A model generated the notes under the pieces. That model was not told where the DNA came from. It worked only from the letters and a program-made list of their open reading frames with translations, and did not search any database. Source: Candidatus Roizmanbacteria bacterium CG_4_9_14_0_2_um_filter_39_13 (GTDB lineage: Bacteria > Patescibacteriota > Microgenomatia > UBA1406 > GWC2-37-13). From it: a stretch of DNA of 23,447 bases. Location of the stretch: positions 1-23,447 of the forward strand of contig PFSC01000108.1 of assembly GCA_002788865.1 (NCBI GenBank), given 5' to 3'. Shown piece by piece: positions 5,975 to 14,168 of the stretch. Made by a program: the position numbers and the translations under genes. Position 1 is the stretch's first letter. Each line of letters begins with the position of its first letter.

Positions 5975-6808
5975 ATGGACCAGCACCCTGTACCACGTCA
6001 AATCACTACGTTCGAATTCAAACTCATTGGCTTTATGACGCTCAGGCAGTTTTTGTATCTAGTTATCTTCTTCCCAATAGGATTTATTGTATATAAAATT
6101 ATTCCAATTCCTTTCGTAAACATCGTCCTTGGAGTGCTGATTGGAGTTGTGGGAATCGCATTTGCGTTTATTCCTATTCAAGATCGTCCACTTGAAACAT
6201 GGCTTAAAAATTTTATAAAACGAATAAACTCCCCAACACAGTACGTTTTCAAAAAACAAAGCGATAAAATTGGCTCAATTGAAGAGTTGTATTTCACATC
6301 TGATCCACATCTTGCGCTCACTCATATCGAAACAAAAAAGAAGCTCAATGCATACATCCAAAGCACCAAAAAAGATGAAAATGAAAATTCAACGAAAGCA
6401 GAAGTTCATGCTAAAAAACAACAAGGACATATCAACGATCTATTGCAACAAACTAAAAATACAAACCCTACTGAGATAAAAAAAGCAGACGTTCAACTTC
6501 TAGGAAAGTCAGCTGTAAGTAAACAAGATACAATAAAACAGCCATTCGTCACTGGAGTGGTGAAAAATAGGAAACAAATCCCACTTCCGGGCACAATGGT
6601 CTCGATACAAGACCCAACCGGCATGCAGATTCGGCTCTTAAAAACAAACCCACATGGGGTATTTGCAACATATAGTCCGCTACATTCTGGGGACTATCAG
6701 TTTGAGATCAGCGATCCAAAAGGAAACTACTTTTTTGATACAATGAATGTACATATCGATTCAGAAAAACAAGTTCCCCTCATGATTTATTCAAAAGAAA
6801 CACTGTAG
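5975..6808 (+). CDS. PrgI-family membrane protein of a type IV secretion-like system
   Basis: This 277-residue inner-membrane protein begins with the PrgI layout: a short cytosolic start (FEFKLIGFMTLRQFLYL), two close membrane helices (about 26-42 and 48-67), then PIQDRPLETWLKNFIKR. The family is the small membrane partner (VirB3-like) of VirB4 ATPases. After a charged, probably disordered linker (120-180) comes an extra domain (190-270) of beta-sandwich type: VTGVVKNRKQIPLPG, then TNPHGVFATYSPLHSGDYQF. This resembles the carboxypeptidase-regulatory-like (CarboxypepD_reg) fold. It is first in a block with a TraC-like protein, VirB4 and PBP2. Confidence 0.85.
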   Translation: MDQHPVPRQITTFEFKLIGFMTLRQFLYLVIFFPIGFIVYKIIPIPFVNIVLGVLIGVVGIAFAFIPIQDRPLETWLKNFIKRINSPTQYVFKKQSDKIGSIEELYFTSDPHLALTHIETKKKLNAYIQSTKKDENENSTKAEVHAKKQQGHINDLLQQTKNTNPTEIKKADVQLLGKSAVSKQDTIKQPFVTGVVKNRKQIPLPGTMVSIQDPTGMQIRLLKTNPHGVFATYSPLHSGDYQFEISDPKGNYFFDTMNVHIDSEKQVPLMIYSKETL

Positions 6809-6839
6809 AGTAGAGGTTGCTCGTTGAATATATTTTTTT

Positions 6840-7496
6840 ATGTCAAAAATAAAACCAACATCGCCCAAAAGATCGACAACTCAAGCCTTTATTGAGATTG
6901 ATGAGATCAAAGATGATATTATGTTGATGAAAGATTTTTCTGCTGTGACCATCGTCGAGGTTGGTGCGGTCAATTTTTGGCTCCTATCTACCGAAGATCA
7001 GATGTCCATGATTTATTCGTATTCAGGCCTCTTGAACTCTTTGTCATTTCCTGTACAAATTGTCATCATATCAAAAATGATGAATATATCGTCGTATGTC
7101 GAGTATTTGGAGTCAAAGATCGATAATCAGAGAAGTGAAATCATCAAATCGCGCCTTGAAGATTACCGCGATTTTATCAAAATGATTGTGAAAAAAAATA
7201 CCGTCATGGAGAAGCGGTTCTTTTTTGCCGTTCCATTTAATCCACTCGAGATGGGTGTCACTGGAATCAAAGCAAAACAGTATGGAAAAGAATATATTTT
7301 TAACAGAGCAAAAACATCTTTGTATCCAAAACGAGATCATCTACTTAGACTTTTGGCAAAAGTTGGGCTCAAACCAACCATCCTCCAACAACAAGAAATG
7401 ACAGAGCTTTTTTACAATATTTACAACCCATCAAATACCGGAAAACAACTTGCGCCTATAGATAGTTATACAGATGTAGTTTTGACAAGTGGGTAG
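6840..7496 (+). CDS. TraC-like protein of the type IV secretion block
   Basis: This 218-residue soluble protein resembles the stand-alone 'TraC-like' domain found between prgI and virB4 in Patescibacteria. Its pattern is IEIDEIKDDIMLMKDFS, then VNFWLLSTEDQMSMIYSYSGLLNSL, corresponding to the N-terminal region of longer VirB4/TraC proteins that here is a separate gene. There is no Walker motif. It lies 31 nt after prgI and 48 nt before virB4, so an operon and a joint complex at the membrane are likely. A TATATT lies 5 nt upstream of the ATG. The match is by pattern memory and is moderately certain. Confidence 0.72.
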   Translation: MSKIKPTSPKRSTTQAFIEIDEIKDDIMLMKDFSAVTIVEVGAVNFWLLSTEDQMSMIYSYSGLLNSLSFPVQIVIISKMMNISSYVEYLESKIDNQRSEIIKSRLEDYRDFIKMIVKKNTVMEKRFFFAVPFNPLEMGVTGIKAKQYGKEYIFNRAKTSLYPKRDHLLRLLAKVGLKPTILQQQEMTELFYNIYNPSNTGKQLAPIDSYTDVVLTSG

Positions 7497-7544
7497 AATT
7501 ATTCAAGGATCAAAAATTAAGAAATAGAATCATTGTAGGATATT

Positions 7545-9317
7545 ATGTTTTTTTCAAATAAAAAATCTAAAAAAAATAGCGGGAAAAGTAGCACATCTGG
7601 AAAAATGCCAACAGGTGCTCAGAAAGTCGTCGATGTTATGGCAAAGGGCGATGTGGCAATACGTGATATAGTTGCTCCTTCCTATGTTGAAGTAGATTTT
7701 AACCATATTAAAATAGACTCAAAATACTATCGGACACTTTTTGTAGTTGGATATCCACGATATGTGTCTGCAAATTGGCTGAACTCTCTCATTACGTATG
7801 ATCATCCTCTCAATATTTCTATGTTTGTGTACCCTTCGGAGTCGAAAGCTATATTAAATGAGCTCAAACGAAAAATTGCCGAGATGCAGGCGACGGTTGA
7901 AAGCGACATGAAAGCAGGAAAAGTGATCGACCCAACAGTGCAAGTAGCGCTTGACGATGCTTTGTCTCTTCAAGCAGAGCTTGCAAAAGGCGCAGAGCGC
8001 TTTTTTCAGTTTGCTTTGTATATCACGGTTCCAGCTGACTCAGAACAAGAACTCGACAGCGTCACGAAGGAAATTGATTCGACCCTCTCGTCGCTTCTTA
8101 TAGTATCCAAACAAGCCACACTCGAGCAAGAAGAGGGCTTTAAGTCAACATTGCCGATGTTTCGTGACCAGCTCCAGGAATGGCGCAATATAGACACAAC
8201 ATCTCTTGCTATGACCTTTCCATTTTCCACTGCTTCTCTTTCCCGAAATGAAGGCGTAATGTATGGGATAAACCAACACGATGGGAGTTTGATCATCTTC
8301 GATCGTTTCACGCTTGAAAATGCAAACTGTGTCATTCTTGGAAAATCAGGAGGAGGGAAAAGTTTCATGGTCAAGCTTGAAGCACTTCGTCTCCTTATTA
8401 TGGGCACAGATGTCATTATTCTCGATCCAGAAAATGAGTACCGCACGCTCTGTAAAAACCTCGGTGGAGAATTTGTGGACTTTTCAGCAAACTCAGAGTA
8501 CAAACTCAATCCATTTGATCTCAATGCAGAGCAACCAGAACCAGACGAACTTTCAAATAAGATTCTTGATCTTCACTCGCTCATGAAAGTCATTATGGGA
8601 GAGCTTACACCTTCGCAAGATGCACTTCTTGACCGCGCCCTTGTCTTGACATACCGGGAAAAAGGGATCACACAAGACCCAGAAACATTTGCGAAAGACC
8701 CACCACTTCTTGAAGATTTGTATAAAATTTTGATAGGCATGGAGGCTATTGAAGCGCGAGAACTTGCAGATAGACTCGAAAAATTTGTCAGGGGGTCGGC
8801 ATCTGGTATTTTTAATAGCCGCTCAAATTTTGATATAAAAAATACATTTACTGTGTTTGGCATACGTGATCTTGAGGAGAACCTCAGACCTGTTGCAATG
8901 TATATAATCCTTGACTATATCTGGCACCGCGTGAGACGAGGTGAGCATCGGAAGCGAGTTCTCATCGTTGACGAAGCATGGTACTTGATCAAGAACAAAG
9001 ACTCGGGTGCATATCTTCACAGCTTTGCAAAACGAGCACGGAAATACAAGCTCGGGATGACAACAATCACACAAGATGTTGAGGATTTTTTGGGCACAGA
9101 AGAAGGAAAAGCCATTATCACAAACTCAAGTTTACAGATCATTCTCAAACAATCAACAGCTGCGGTTGATCAAATCACCAAAACATTTTATCTGACGGGG
9201 GGGGAAAAACATTTCCTGCTTTCGGCTGGAGTCGGCGAAGGGCTCTTTTTTGCAGGGCAGTCTCATGTAGGTTTTCAAGTAGTCGCTTCAGAAGAAGAGA
9301 AAAGATTGATAGAATAA
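7545..9317 (+). CDS. virB4: VirB4-like type IV secretion ATPase
   Basis: This 590-residue hexameric-type ATPase powers secretion, DNA uptake or pilus assembly at the inner membrane. Walker A is GKSGGGKS (266-273), followed by DVIILDPENEYRTL (289-302), typical of the VirB4/TraE_TrbE family. Walker B is VLIVDEAW (472-479). The ITQDVEDF motif (508-515) is the conserved VirB4 'TQ' segment. The N-terminal 200 residues match the shorter CPR form. A Shine-Dalgarno-like AGGA (7537-7540) lies 4 nt before the ATG. Its stop codon is 6 nt before pbp2. No relaxase or coupling protein is in the window, so conjugation cannot be claimed. Confidence 0.95.
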   Translation: MFFSNKKSKKNSGKSSTSGKMPTGAQKVVDVMAKGDVAIRDIVAPSYVEVDFNHIKIDSKYYRTLFVVGYPRYVSANWLNSLITYDHPLNISMFVYPSESKAILNELKRKIAEMQATVESDMKAGKVIDPTVQVALDDALSLQAELAKGAERFFQFALYITVPADSEQELDSVTKEIDSTLSSLLIVSKQATLEQEEGFKSTLPMFRDQLQEWRNIDTTSLAMTFPFSTASLSRNEGVMYGINQHDGSLIIFDRFTLENANCVILGKSGGGKSFMVKLEALRLLIMGTDVIILDPENEYRTLCKNLGGEFVDFSANSEYKLNPFDLNAEQPEPDELSNKILDLHSLMKVIMGELTPSQDALLDRALVLTYREKGITQDPETFAKDPPLLEDLYKILIGMEAIEARELADRLEKFVRGSASGIFNSRSNFDIKNTFTVFGIRDLEENLRPVAMYIILDYIWHRVRRGEHRKRVLIVDEAWYLIKNKDSGAYLHSFAKRARKYKLGMTTITQDVEDFLGTEEGKAIITNSSLQIILKQSTAAVDQITKTFYLTGGEKHFLLSAGVGEGLFFAGQSHVGFQVVASEEEKRLIE

Positions 9318-9323
9318 GAGCTC

Positions 9324-11015
9324 ATGAGAAAACTTTCTTACATCCATAAAGGGGATACTGGATCTATGTCGTTTGCGACAAAACAGCGTTCATTTACTCA
9401 AGGTCTTTTCATGCTGTATGGACTTGGTGTGGCGGTATTCTTTTTGATCGCACTTGCTCGTTTATTTCAACTGACTATCGTAAAGGGTAGTTATTACTCA
9501 CTTCTTTCTGAAGACAATCGCGTGAAGGAGCTTATTATTGAAGCGCCTCGTGGCATTATTTATGATCGAAAGGGGATCGAGCTTGCCTCGAGCACTCAGC
9601 CAGATTTGACAGATAGCTCAGATCGAGTTTTTTCAAACCGTGTGTATAAATATTCGGACGCAATAAGTCATATTATTGGATATCGACAGTCTGCAGATGC
9701 AACAGATTTCGATAATGATACATGTATAAATAAATTGAAATTTGGAGATAAAGTCGGAAAAAAAGGAATAGAACAATTTTTTGAGTGCGATCTTAGAGGC
9801 AGGCACGGGAAAAAACTCGTCGAAGTGGATGCGCATGGCGCACAGTTAAAAACCCTGAGCGTGCTCGATCCACAAAAGGGAGATGATCTCAGGTTGGCGT
9901 TGGACATCTCATTACAAGAAAAGGCGACAAAGCTCCTTGGTGATCAAAAAGGGGCAGTGGTGGGGTTAAAACCAGATACGGGAGAAGTGCTCATATTGGC
10001 ATCGACTCCTGGATATGACCCTCAAATATTTGAAGATGGGGATACAAAGTCTGCAAGTGAGTTGATTCTTGATGAGGACGAACCATTATTCAATCGCGCG
10101 ACTGAGGGTACATATCCTCCAGGTTCAACCTTCAAAATATTTGTTGCCACAGCGGGACTCGAGGAAGGAATCATAAATCCAGATGAAACAATCGAAGACA
10201 ATGGGTTTGTTGAGGCCGGACCACTAAAATTTCATAACTGGTATTTTTTGGAGTATGGGCGCACGGAAGGTGAAGTGAATATGTTGAAAGCTCTCCAACG
10301 ATCAAACGATATTTATTTTTATCTTCTCGGTGGAAAATTGGGGCCAGATAAAATCAAAAAATGGGCAGAAATATTTGGGTTTCAAAATCCTTCAAATATT
10401 GGAATTGCTGAATCGGTAGGAACTATTCCTTCTGCATTTTGGAAAAAAGATACACTTGGTGAGCGATGGTTTTTGGGCGACACATACAATTTATCTATAG
10501 GTCAAGGATATGTCGCGACAACACCTCTTCAAGTGGCGCGCGCAACTGCGGTATTTGCCAATGGTGGATATCTTTGCGAACCTCGACTTCTCAAAAACCA
10601 ATCAACAAAAGATGCGTCTTGTATGAAGTTGCCGATGTCTACCGCAACATATGATGTGGTCAGAGAAGGGATGCATAGAGCGTGTTCCACAGGTGGCACA
10701 GGGTATCCATTTTTTGACTTTTCTGTGCAGGAGAATTCAGCCGTTCAGCAACTCAGCAACTCAGCAAATCAGCAAGAGAACGTTGCCACGAGTTCAGCCT
10801 CTATTCAAAGGCGAATTGAAGTCGGTTGCAAGACCGGAACAGCTGAATCTCATGCAAAATCAAAAGACCCTCATGCATGGTTTACGGTTTTTGCACCATT
10901 TAAACATCCGGAAATAGTGCTCACTGTTTTGGTTGAAGAAGGTGGTCAAGGATCAGAAATTGCTGCGCCTATTGCAAAAGAGATCCTAAAGGTGTACTTT
11001 GAAAGATATGAGTAG
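9324..11015 (+). CDS. mrdA: Penicillin-binding protein 2 (peptidoglycan transpeptidase)
   Basis: This 563-residue class B PBP crosslinks peptidoglycan during cell elongation. One membrane helix (about 28-50) is followed by the PBP dimerisation domain with EAPRGIIYDRKG (73-84). The transpeptidase domain has S268-T-F-K271 in YPPGSTFKI, the S327-N-D motif (QRSNDIYFY) and K503-T-G-T (CKTGTAES), so all three catalytic motifs are intact. It is a little short for PBP2. A low-complexity insert (about 470-496, QQLSNSANQQ) encoded by an 8-bp tandem repeat interrupts the domain before KTG. It starts 6 nt after virB4, so the two genes are co-transcribed. Confidence 0.93.
   Translation: MRKLSYIHKGDTGSMSFATKQRSFTQGLFMLYGLGVAVFFLIALARLFQLTIVKGSYYSLLSEDNRVKELIIEAPRGIIYDRKGIELASSTQPDLTDSSDRVFSNRVYKYSDAISHIIGYRQSADATDFDNDTCINKLKFGDKVGKKGIEQFFECDLRGRHGKKLVEVDAHGAQLKTLSVLDPQKGDDLRLALDISLQEKATKLLGDQKGAVVGLKPDTGEVLILASTPGYDPQIFEDGDTKSASELILDEDEPLFNRATEGTYPPGSTFKIFVATAGLEEGIINPDETIEDNGFVEAGPLKFHNWYFLEYGRTEGEVNMLKALQRSNDIYFYLLGGKLGPDKIKKWAEIFGFQNPSNIGIAESVGTIPSAFWKKDTLGERWFLGDTYNLSIGQGYVATTPLQVARATAVFANGGYLCEPRLLKNQSTKDASCMKLPMSTATYDVVREGMHRACSTGGTGYPFFDFSVQENSAVQQLSNSANQQENVATSSASIQRRIEVGCKTGTAESHAKSKDPHAWFTVFAPFKHPEIVLTVLVEEGGQGSEIAAPIAKEILKVYFERYE
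10746..10777 (+). repeat. 8-bp tandem repeat inside the PBP2 gene
   Basis: Four units of CAGCAACT (the last two varied to CAGCAAAT and CAGCAAGA). Eight is not a multiple of three, so gain or loss of one unit would shift the frame upstream of the KTG motif. It encodes part of a Q/S/N-rich insert. Confidence 0.85.
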
Positions 11016-11052
11016 TAAATGTGTATAAAATGTTCTATTATATAACTTATAG

Positions 11053-11058
11053 TATAAT
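11053..11058 (+). promoter_or_regulatory. -10 box upstream of the 702-residue orphan
   Basis: A perfect TATAAT lies in the very AT-rich gap after the PBP2 gene, 35 nt before the ATG at 11094. No clear -35 box is seen. Confidence 0.45.
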
Positions 11059-11093
11059 TTATTCTTCAATAATTATTCTCAACAAATATAGTG

Positions 11094-13202
11094 ATGAAAC
11101 AAAATGAATCGATAACATTTGGGCAATTCCTTACATTGCAAAAGGCGGCGTCTTCTATATATTTGCACCAACCAAAGTCGCGCGTATCATTTGACATATC
11201 TCGTGCAAATAATACGAAAAAATGTCATCAGTTGGTTCGTAGCAACAGCTCAATATCCCCAGAACAACAATCTTCGTACCTTGCGTATGCAGTAAGCGCC
11301 AAAAGTTGGAATAAATTAACGAGACGAGAGTTTGACCGTTTAAAAGAATTATATGGAGAAGCTGTGGTAAAAATTATGTTGATAGATATGAATTTTACAA
11401 AATGGCTTCATAACAATTCAGATATGAGAAATATCATTACAACGGGTGGAGCATGCGCATTAGAAAGTATTGATACGAGAGTTCTTGCAATATTAAAACA
11501 ACGTCACCAAAATGCGGCGTCTATAATACCACGATACATAAAAGAGATTTCTTTGAGAGCGCCAACTTGGACCCAGGTGACCGGAGCACTTATACCACGA
11601 TATGGATTAAATATTATGTACGATGAAACATTTCCTTGGTATCTCCGGATGGAAGATTACGGTCTTCAAGATGCCGAATCGGTAACTCAACACATATATG
11701 ATGGTATATTTAATGCAGTTCGGAGATATGTTCGGTTATTTGACCCAAATAGTAAAACTATATCACTTCCTTTTACCGAACTTAATTTACAGTCTAAAGG
11801 GCTCATACAAAAATGGTCAGCAATTGTTGAGCCGTATTTACGAGCTCTTGAAAAGAAATACGGACTTGAAAATGGTTATCATAATTCTAATGACCAATTA
11901 AAAGCGTGGGTGATGTATACATATTTCGGTCCGGAGATTCTTTTCTGCGTAAAAAATTATATTGAAGAAAAATATCCCGCTCTGTATAAAGAGTTTAATC
12001 TCAATAAGGCAACAATTCACATACGAGGAAAGCAAATAGACCATCTTGATACGGAGAGGTCAAATACATGGATGCATTCGATAATTTTAAAACAAAAGGA
12101 CTCAAAGCTACTTCTTGACCGAAAAAAATCACTCTTGACACCTTTTCATTGTCAAGAAGTCGCGCAACTACAGTGGCTTTTTGATCATGGACATTCATTA
12201 CAATCTGGATTAGCGGGTTTTTTGGATTCAAATTTTCAAGGAAGATTGCTTCATGAAGAATCGGTGTATCCTCGCTCAATACTCAAAAACAAAATAACGG
12301 AAAATTTATCAAGCGAGTATTATGATTCGCCATTACGACTACACGCTCATAATGTTGGAGAAACAGTGCAATTTCTTGGGCGCTTCAAGCAATTAAATTC
12401 CATTTCAATTTCAAAAAACATATTACTAGAATTTCAGCAAATCAAGCGAAGAGCTGAAAATATTAATAGGAAAATTTCTGTGTTAGAAGATTTTATCTCG
12501 GTTTTTATACTCGTTGAAAAATTTTTCCACGTAAAATCAAGGAATAATTCGAGTACTCAGATGCTTGAATCATTACCAGTATCGTCAAAAATACTCATCA
12601 AGATGAAAAAAATATGTATAAAACGATTCAGAAACGATGCATATTTGAAAAGAAAATTGGGGCTAAGTGAGACTCAGTCGATAGATGTGGCTATCTATAT
12701 CAAAGATTTTTTTGACAAGCTCCTGAAGGGTACAAAAGAAAAGGTCCCAATAAATGTCTCAAAGTATTTATTGTTTATCAAATTTATTCAAGAGCAATCC
12801 CCCCTTATTGTGAGACAATCAAAACAAAGAGTGTCGAAATTGACCAAAGAAAAAAATAGCGCAGATAAGACAGCTCAAGAATTAGTGACTACCGTTTCAG
12901 ATAATATTATCTATAGTAATACTGATGAATTGGCAACGTATACAAACATACTTCCATTAAGTGAAAATTATTTTGTTACCTATATGCAACAATTACTATT
13001 TATCAAGTCAGTACGCGACGCATATATAGATATGGAAAAAATTGAATCAAGTAAGAAAATATTAAAAAACGAAAAGGAAGAGAAGATCGTTGAGATAATT
13101 CAGAAAATATTTCCTGTTATTGAGGATTGTATCCGCTTTATTATGTTAGGTGGAGATTATCCATGGGATTCAAGGTTTAAGTATCAATATAGAGCTAGTT
13201 GA
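11094..13202 (+). CDS. Large protein of unknown function
   Basis: I do not recognise this 702-residue protein. It has no signal peptide, membrane segment or nucleotide-binding motif that I can see. It appears helical and basic throughout, with long charged helices at about 480-560 and 600-690. The middle (about 340-430) is rich in His and aromatic residues (FHCQEVAQLQWLFDHGH; LRLHAHNVGETVQFLG), and these could form a metal or catalytic site. ATG 11094 is preferred to the adjacent GTG 11091. Base composition is more AT-rich than the secretion block before it, and it begins a run of accessory-looking genes. Its size and clean frame argue for a real gene. Confidence 0.72.
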   Translation: MKQNESITFGQFLTLQKAASSIYLHQPKSRVSFDISRANNTKKCHQLVRSNSSISPEQQSSYLAYAVSAKSWNKLTRREFDRLKELYGEAVVKIMLIDMNFTKWLHNNSDMRNIITTGGACALESIDTRVLAILKQRHQNAASIIPRYIKEISLRAPTWTQVTGALIPRYGLNIMYDETFPWYLRMEDYGLQDAESVTQHIYDGIFNAVRRYVRLFDPNSKTISLPFTELNLQSKGLIQKWSAIVEPYLRALEKKYGLENGYHNSNDQLKAWVMYTYFGPEILFCVKNYIEEKYPALYKEFNLNKATIHIRGKQIDHLDTERSNTWMHSIILKQKDSKLLLDRKKSLLTPFHCQEVAQLQWLFDHGHSLQSGLAGFLDSNFQGRLLHEESVYPRSILKNKITENLSSEYYDSPLRLHAHNVGETVQFLGRFKQLNSISISKNILLEFQQIKRRAENINRKISVLEDFISVFILVEKFFHVKSRNNSSTQMLESLPVSSKILIKMKKICIKRFRNDAYLKRKLGLSETQSIDVAIYIKDFFDKLLKGTKEKVPINVSKYLLFIKFIQEQSPLIVRQSKQRVSKLTKEKNSADKTAQELVTTVSDNIIYSNTDELATYTNILPLSENYFVTYMQQLLFIKSVRDAYIDMEKIESSKKILKNEKEEKIVEIIQKIFPVIEDCIRFIMLGGDYPWDSRFKYQYRAS

Positions 13203-13217
13203 TACATAAGCTACAAA

Positions 13218-13226
13218 TGTTATAAT
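13218..13226 (+). promoter_or_regulatory. Extended -10 promoter of the NDT-like gene
   Basis: TGTTATAAT (TG-n-TATAAT, perfect) ends 6 nt before the ATG at 13233, predicting a leaderless message. It is one of the clearest cases of the leaderless pattern seen in this window. Confidence 0.62.
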
Positions 13227-13232
13227 GATTTT

Positions 13233-13805
13233 ATGAAAATATTTTTTACAGCAACGTATGAAGGCGAGAAGGATTTTGGAAAATATTATAAACTTCTGTA
13301 TAAAGAGCTCGAGCTTCTTGGATACACCCATCTTGATGATGAGGCTATTACGATCACTTATGAAGAGTATGTAGATCGCATGGCTAAGAATCGTGATGCG
13401 CGGGTAAGTAATTACCAAAAAAAAATGAAGTATATACAAGATGCGGATATTTGCGTAATAGAATCGAGCGCCCACAGTTTGGGGAATGGCTTCATTGTGC
13501 AAAAATCTCTTGAATTATCAAAGCCAACCGTTGTTTTGTATTATAAAGACAATACCCCATTCTTTCTCAGTGGAGTTGAGGATGAAAAGCTTATTGTAGC
13601 AAGTTACAATGATAAAAATTATTCTCAAGTTCTGAAAAAAACTCTTGAAGCAGCTCGTGAAAAAAGAGATAAACGCTTTAATTTTTTCCTCAGTCCAAAG
13701 CTCCTTCAGTATATTGATGATGCTAGCAAAGAGCGAGGAGTCACAAAATCAAAACTTCTTCGAGATATGATTCTAAAACATATGAGAGAGACGACTTCGG
13801 AGTAA
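13233..13805 (+). CDS. Nucleoside deoxyribosyltransferase-like domain fused to a ribbon-helix-helix domain
   Basis: This is a 190-residue protein of two parts. Residues 1-145 look like the nucleoside 2-deoxyribosyltransferase (NDT) Rossmann-like fold: MKIFFTATYEG start, then DADICVIESSAHSLGNGF (70-87) and SKPTVVLYY (96-104). The glutamate expected a few residues after the S-x-G turn in active NDTs is not evident (position reads FIV), so enzymatic activity is doubtful. Residues 148-185 (RFNFFLSPKLLQYIDDASK, then GVTKSKLLRDMILKHM) have the strand-helix-helix pattern of ribbon-helix-helix DNA-binding proteins. A ligand-sensing DNA-binding regulator is a reasonable guess. A perfect extended -10 lies 6 nt upstream of the ATG. 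Confidence 0.68.
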   Translation: MKIFFTATYEGEKDFGKYYKLLYKELELLGYTHLDDEAITITYEEYVDRMAKNRDARVSNYQKKMKYIQDADICVIESSAHSLGNGFIVQKSLELSKPTVVLYYKDNTPFFLSGVEDEKLIVASYNDKNYSQVLKKTLEAAREKRDKRFNFFLSPKLLQYIDDASKERGVTKSKLLRDMILKHMRETTSE

Positions 13806-13840
13806 GATTGAGATCTTCATTTTAGATTAACTACGTTATT

Positions 13841-14008
13841 AATCAAAAGAATTCCTCGAAGCCCTGCTTCGGGGTTGATCCTGTGTCATTCCCGCGTCCT
13901 CCAGAGGCGGATCGGCCTTTGGCCGAAAGGCGGGAATCCAGTCTGGATCCCCGATCGGGTCGGGGATGACAAATAGGATACCTCGCAGCTTGCTGCGGGG
14001 TAGTTCAT
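13841..14008 (+). repeat. Dispersed palindromic repeat, copy A (full form)
   Basis: The order is hairpin - core - hairpin. The first hairpin is CCTCGAAGC (13854-13862) / GCTTCGGGG (13866-13874). The 86-nt core (13885-13970) runs from GTCATTCCCGCG to CGGGGATGAC and contains CGGCC-TTT-GGCCG. The second hairpin is CCTCGCAGC (13981-13989) / GCTGCGGGG (13992-14000). By eye it differs from copy B at about seven bases and one indel. It starts 35 nt after a stop codon. The rest of the 360-nt gap (14009-14168) is AT-rich and holds no visible gene. Confidence 0.92.
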
Positions 14009-14168
14009 TGATATTACACGCGTCATTATTAGTGCTCAATTAGTATGTATAATAATTACAATTATTTATAAATGATTGTTATAATGATCTATCCAGTCTA
14101 CGTCTCTATACCCTATATAAATATTAGAGGCTTCAAAAAAGACGTATTTTGCCAGTTTTAAATAGACC

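Noticed and set aside
5975..9317. Integrative conjugative element
   Set aside because: No relaxase, coupling protein or attachment sites; the nearby Xer-like protein lacks its catalytic tyrosine.
12001..12279. Minus-strand gene inside the 702-residue orphan
   Set aside because: Shadow frame with no upstream signals; the plus-strand frame is far longer.
13839..14039. Open frame on the minus strand across repeat copy A
   Set aside because: It is made almost wholly of the palindromic repeat, which is open by chance; copy B gives the same kind of spurious frame.
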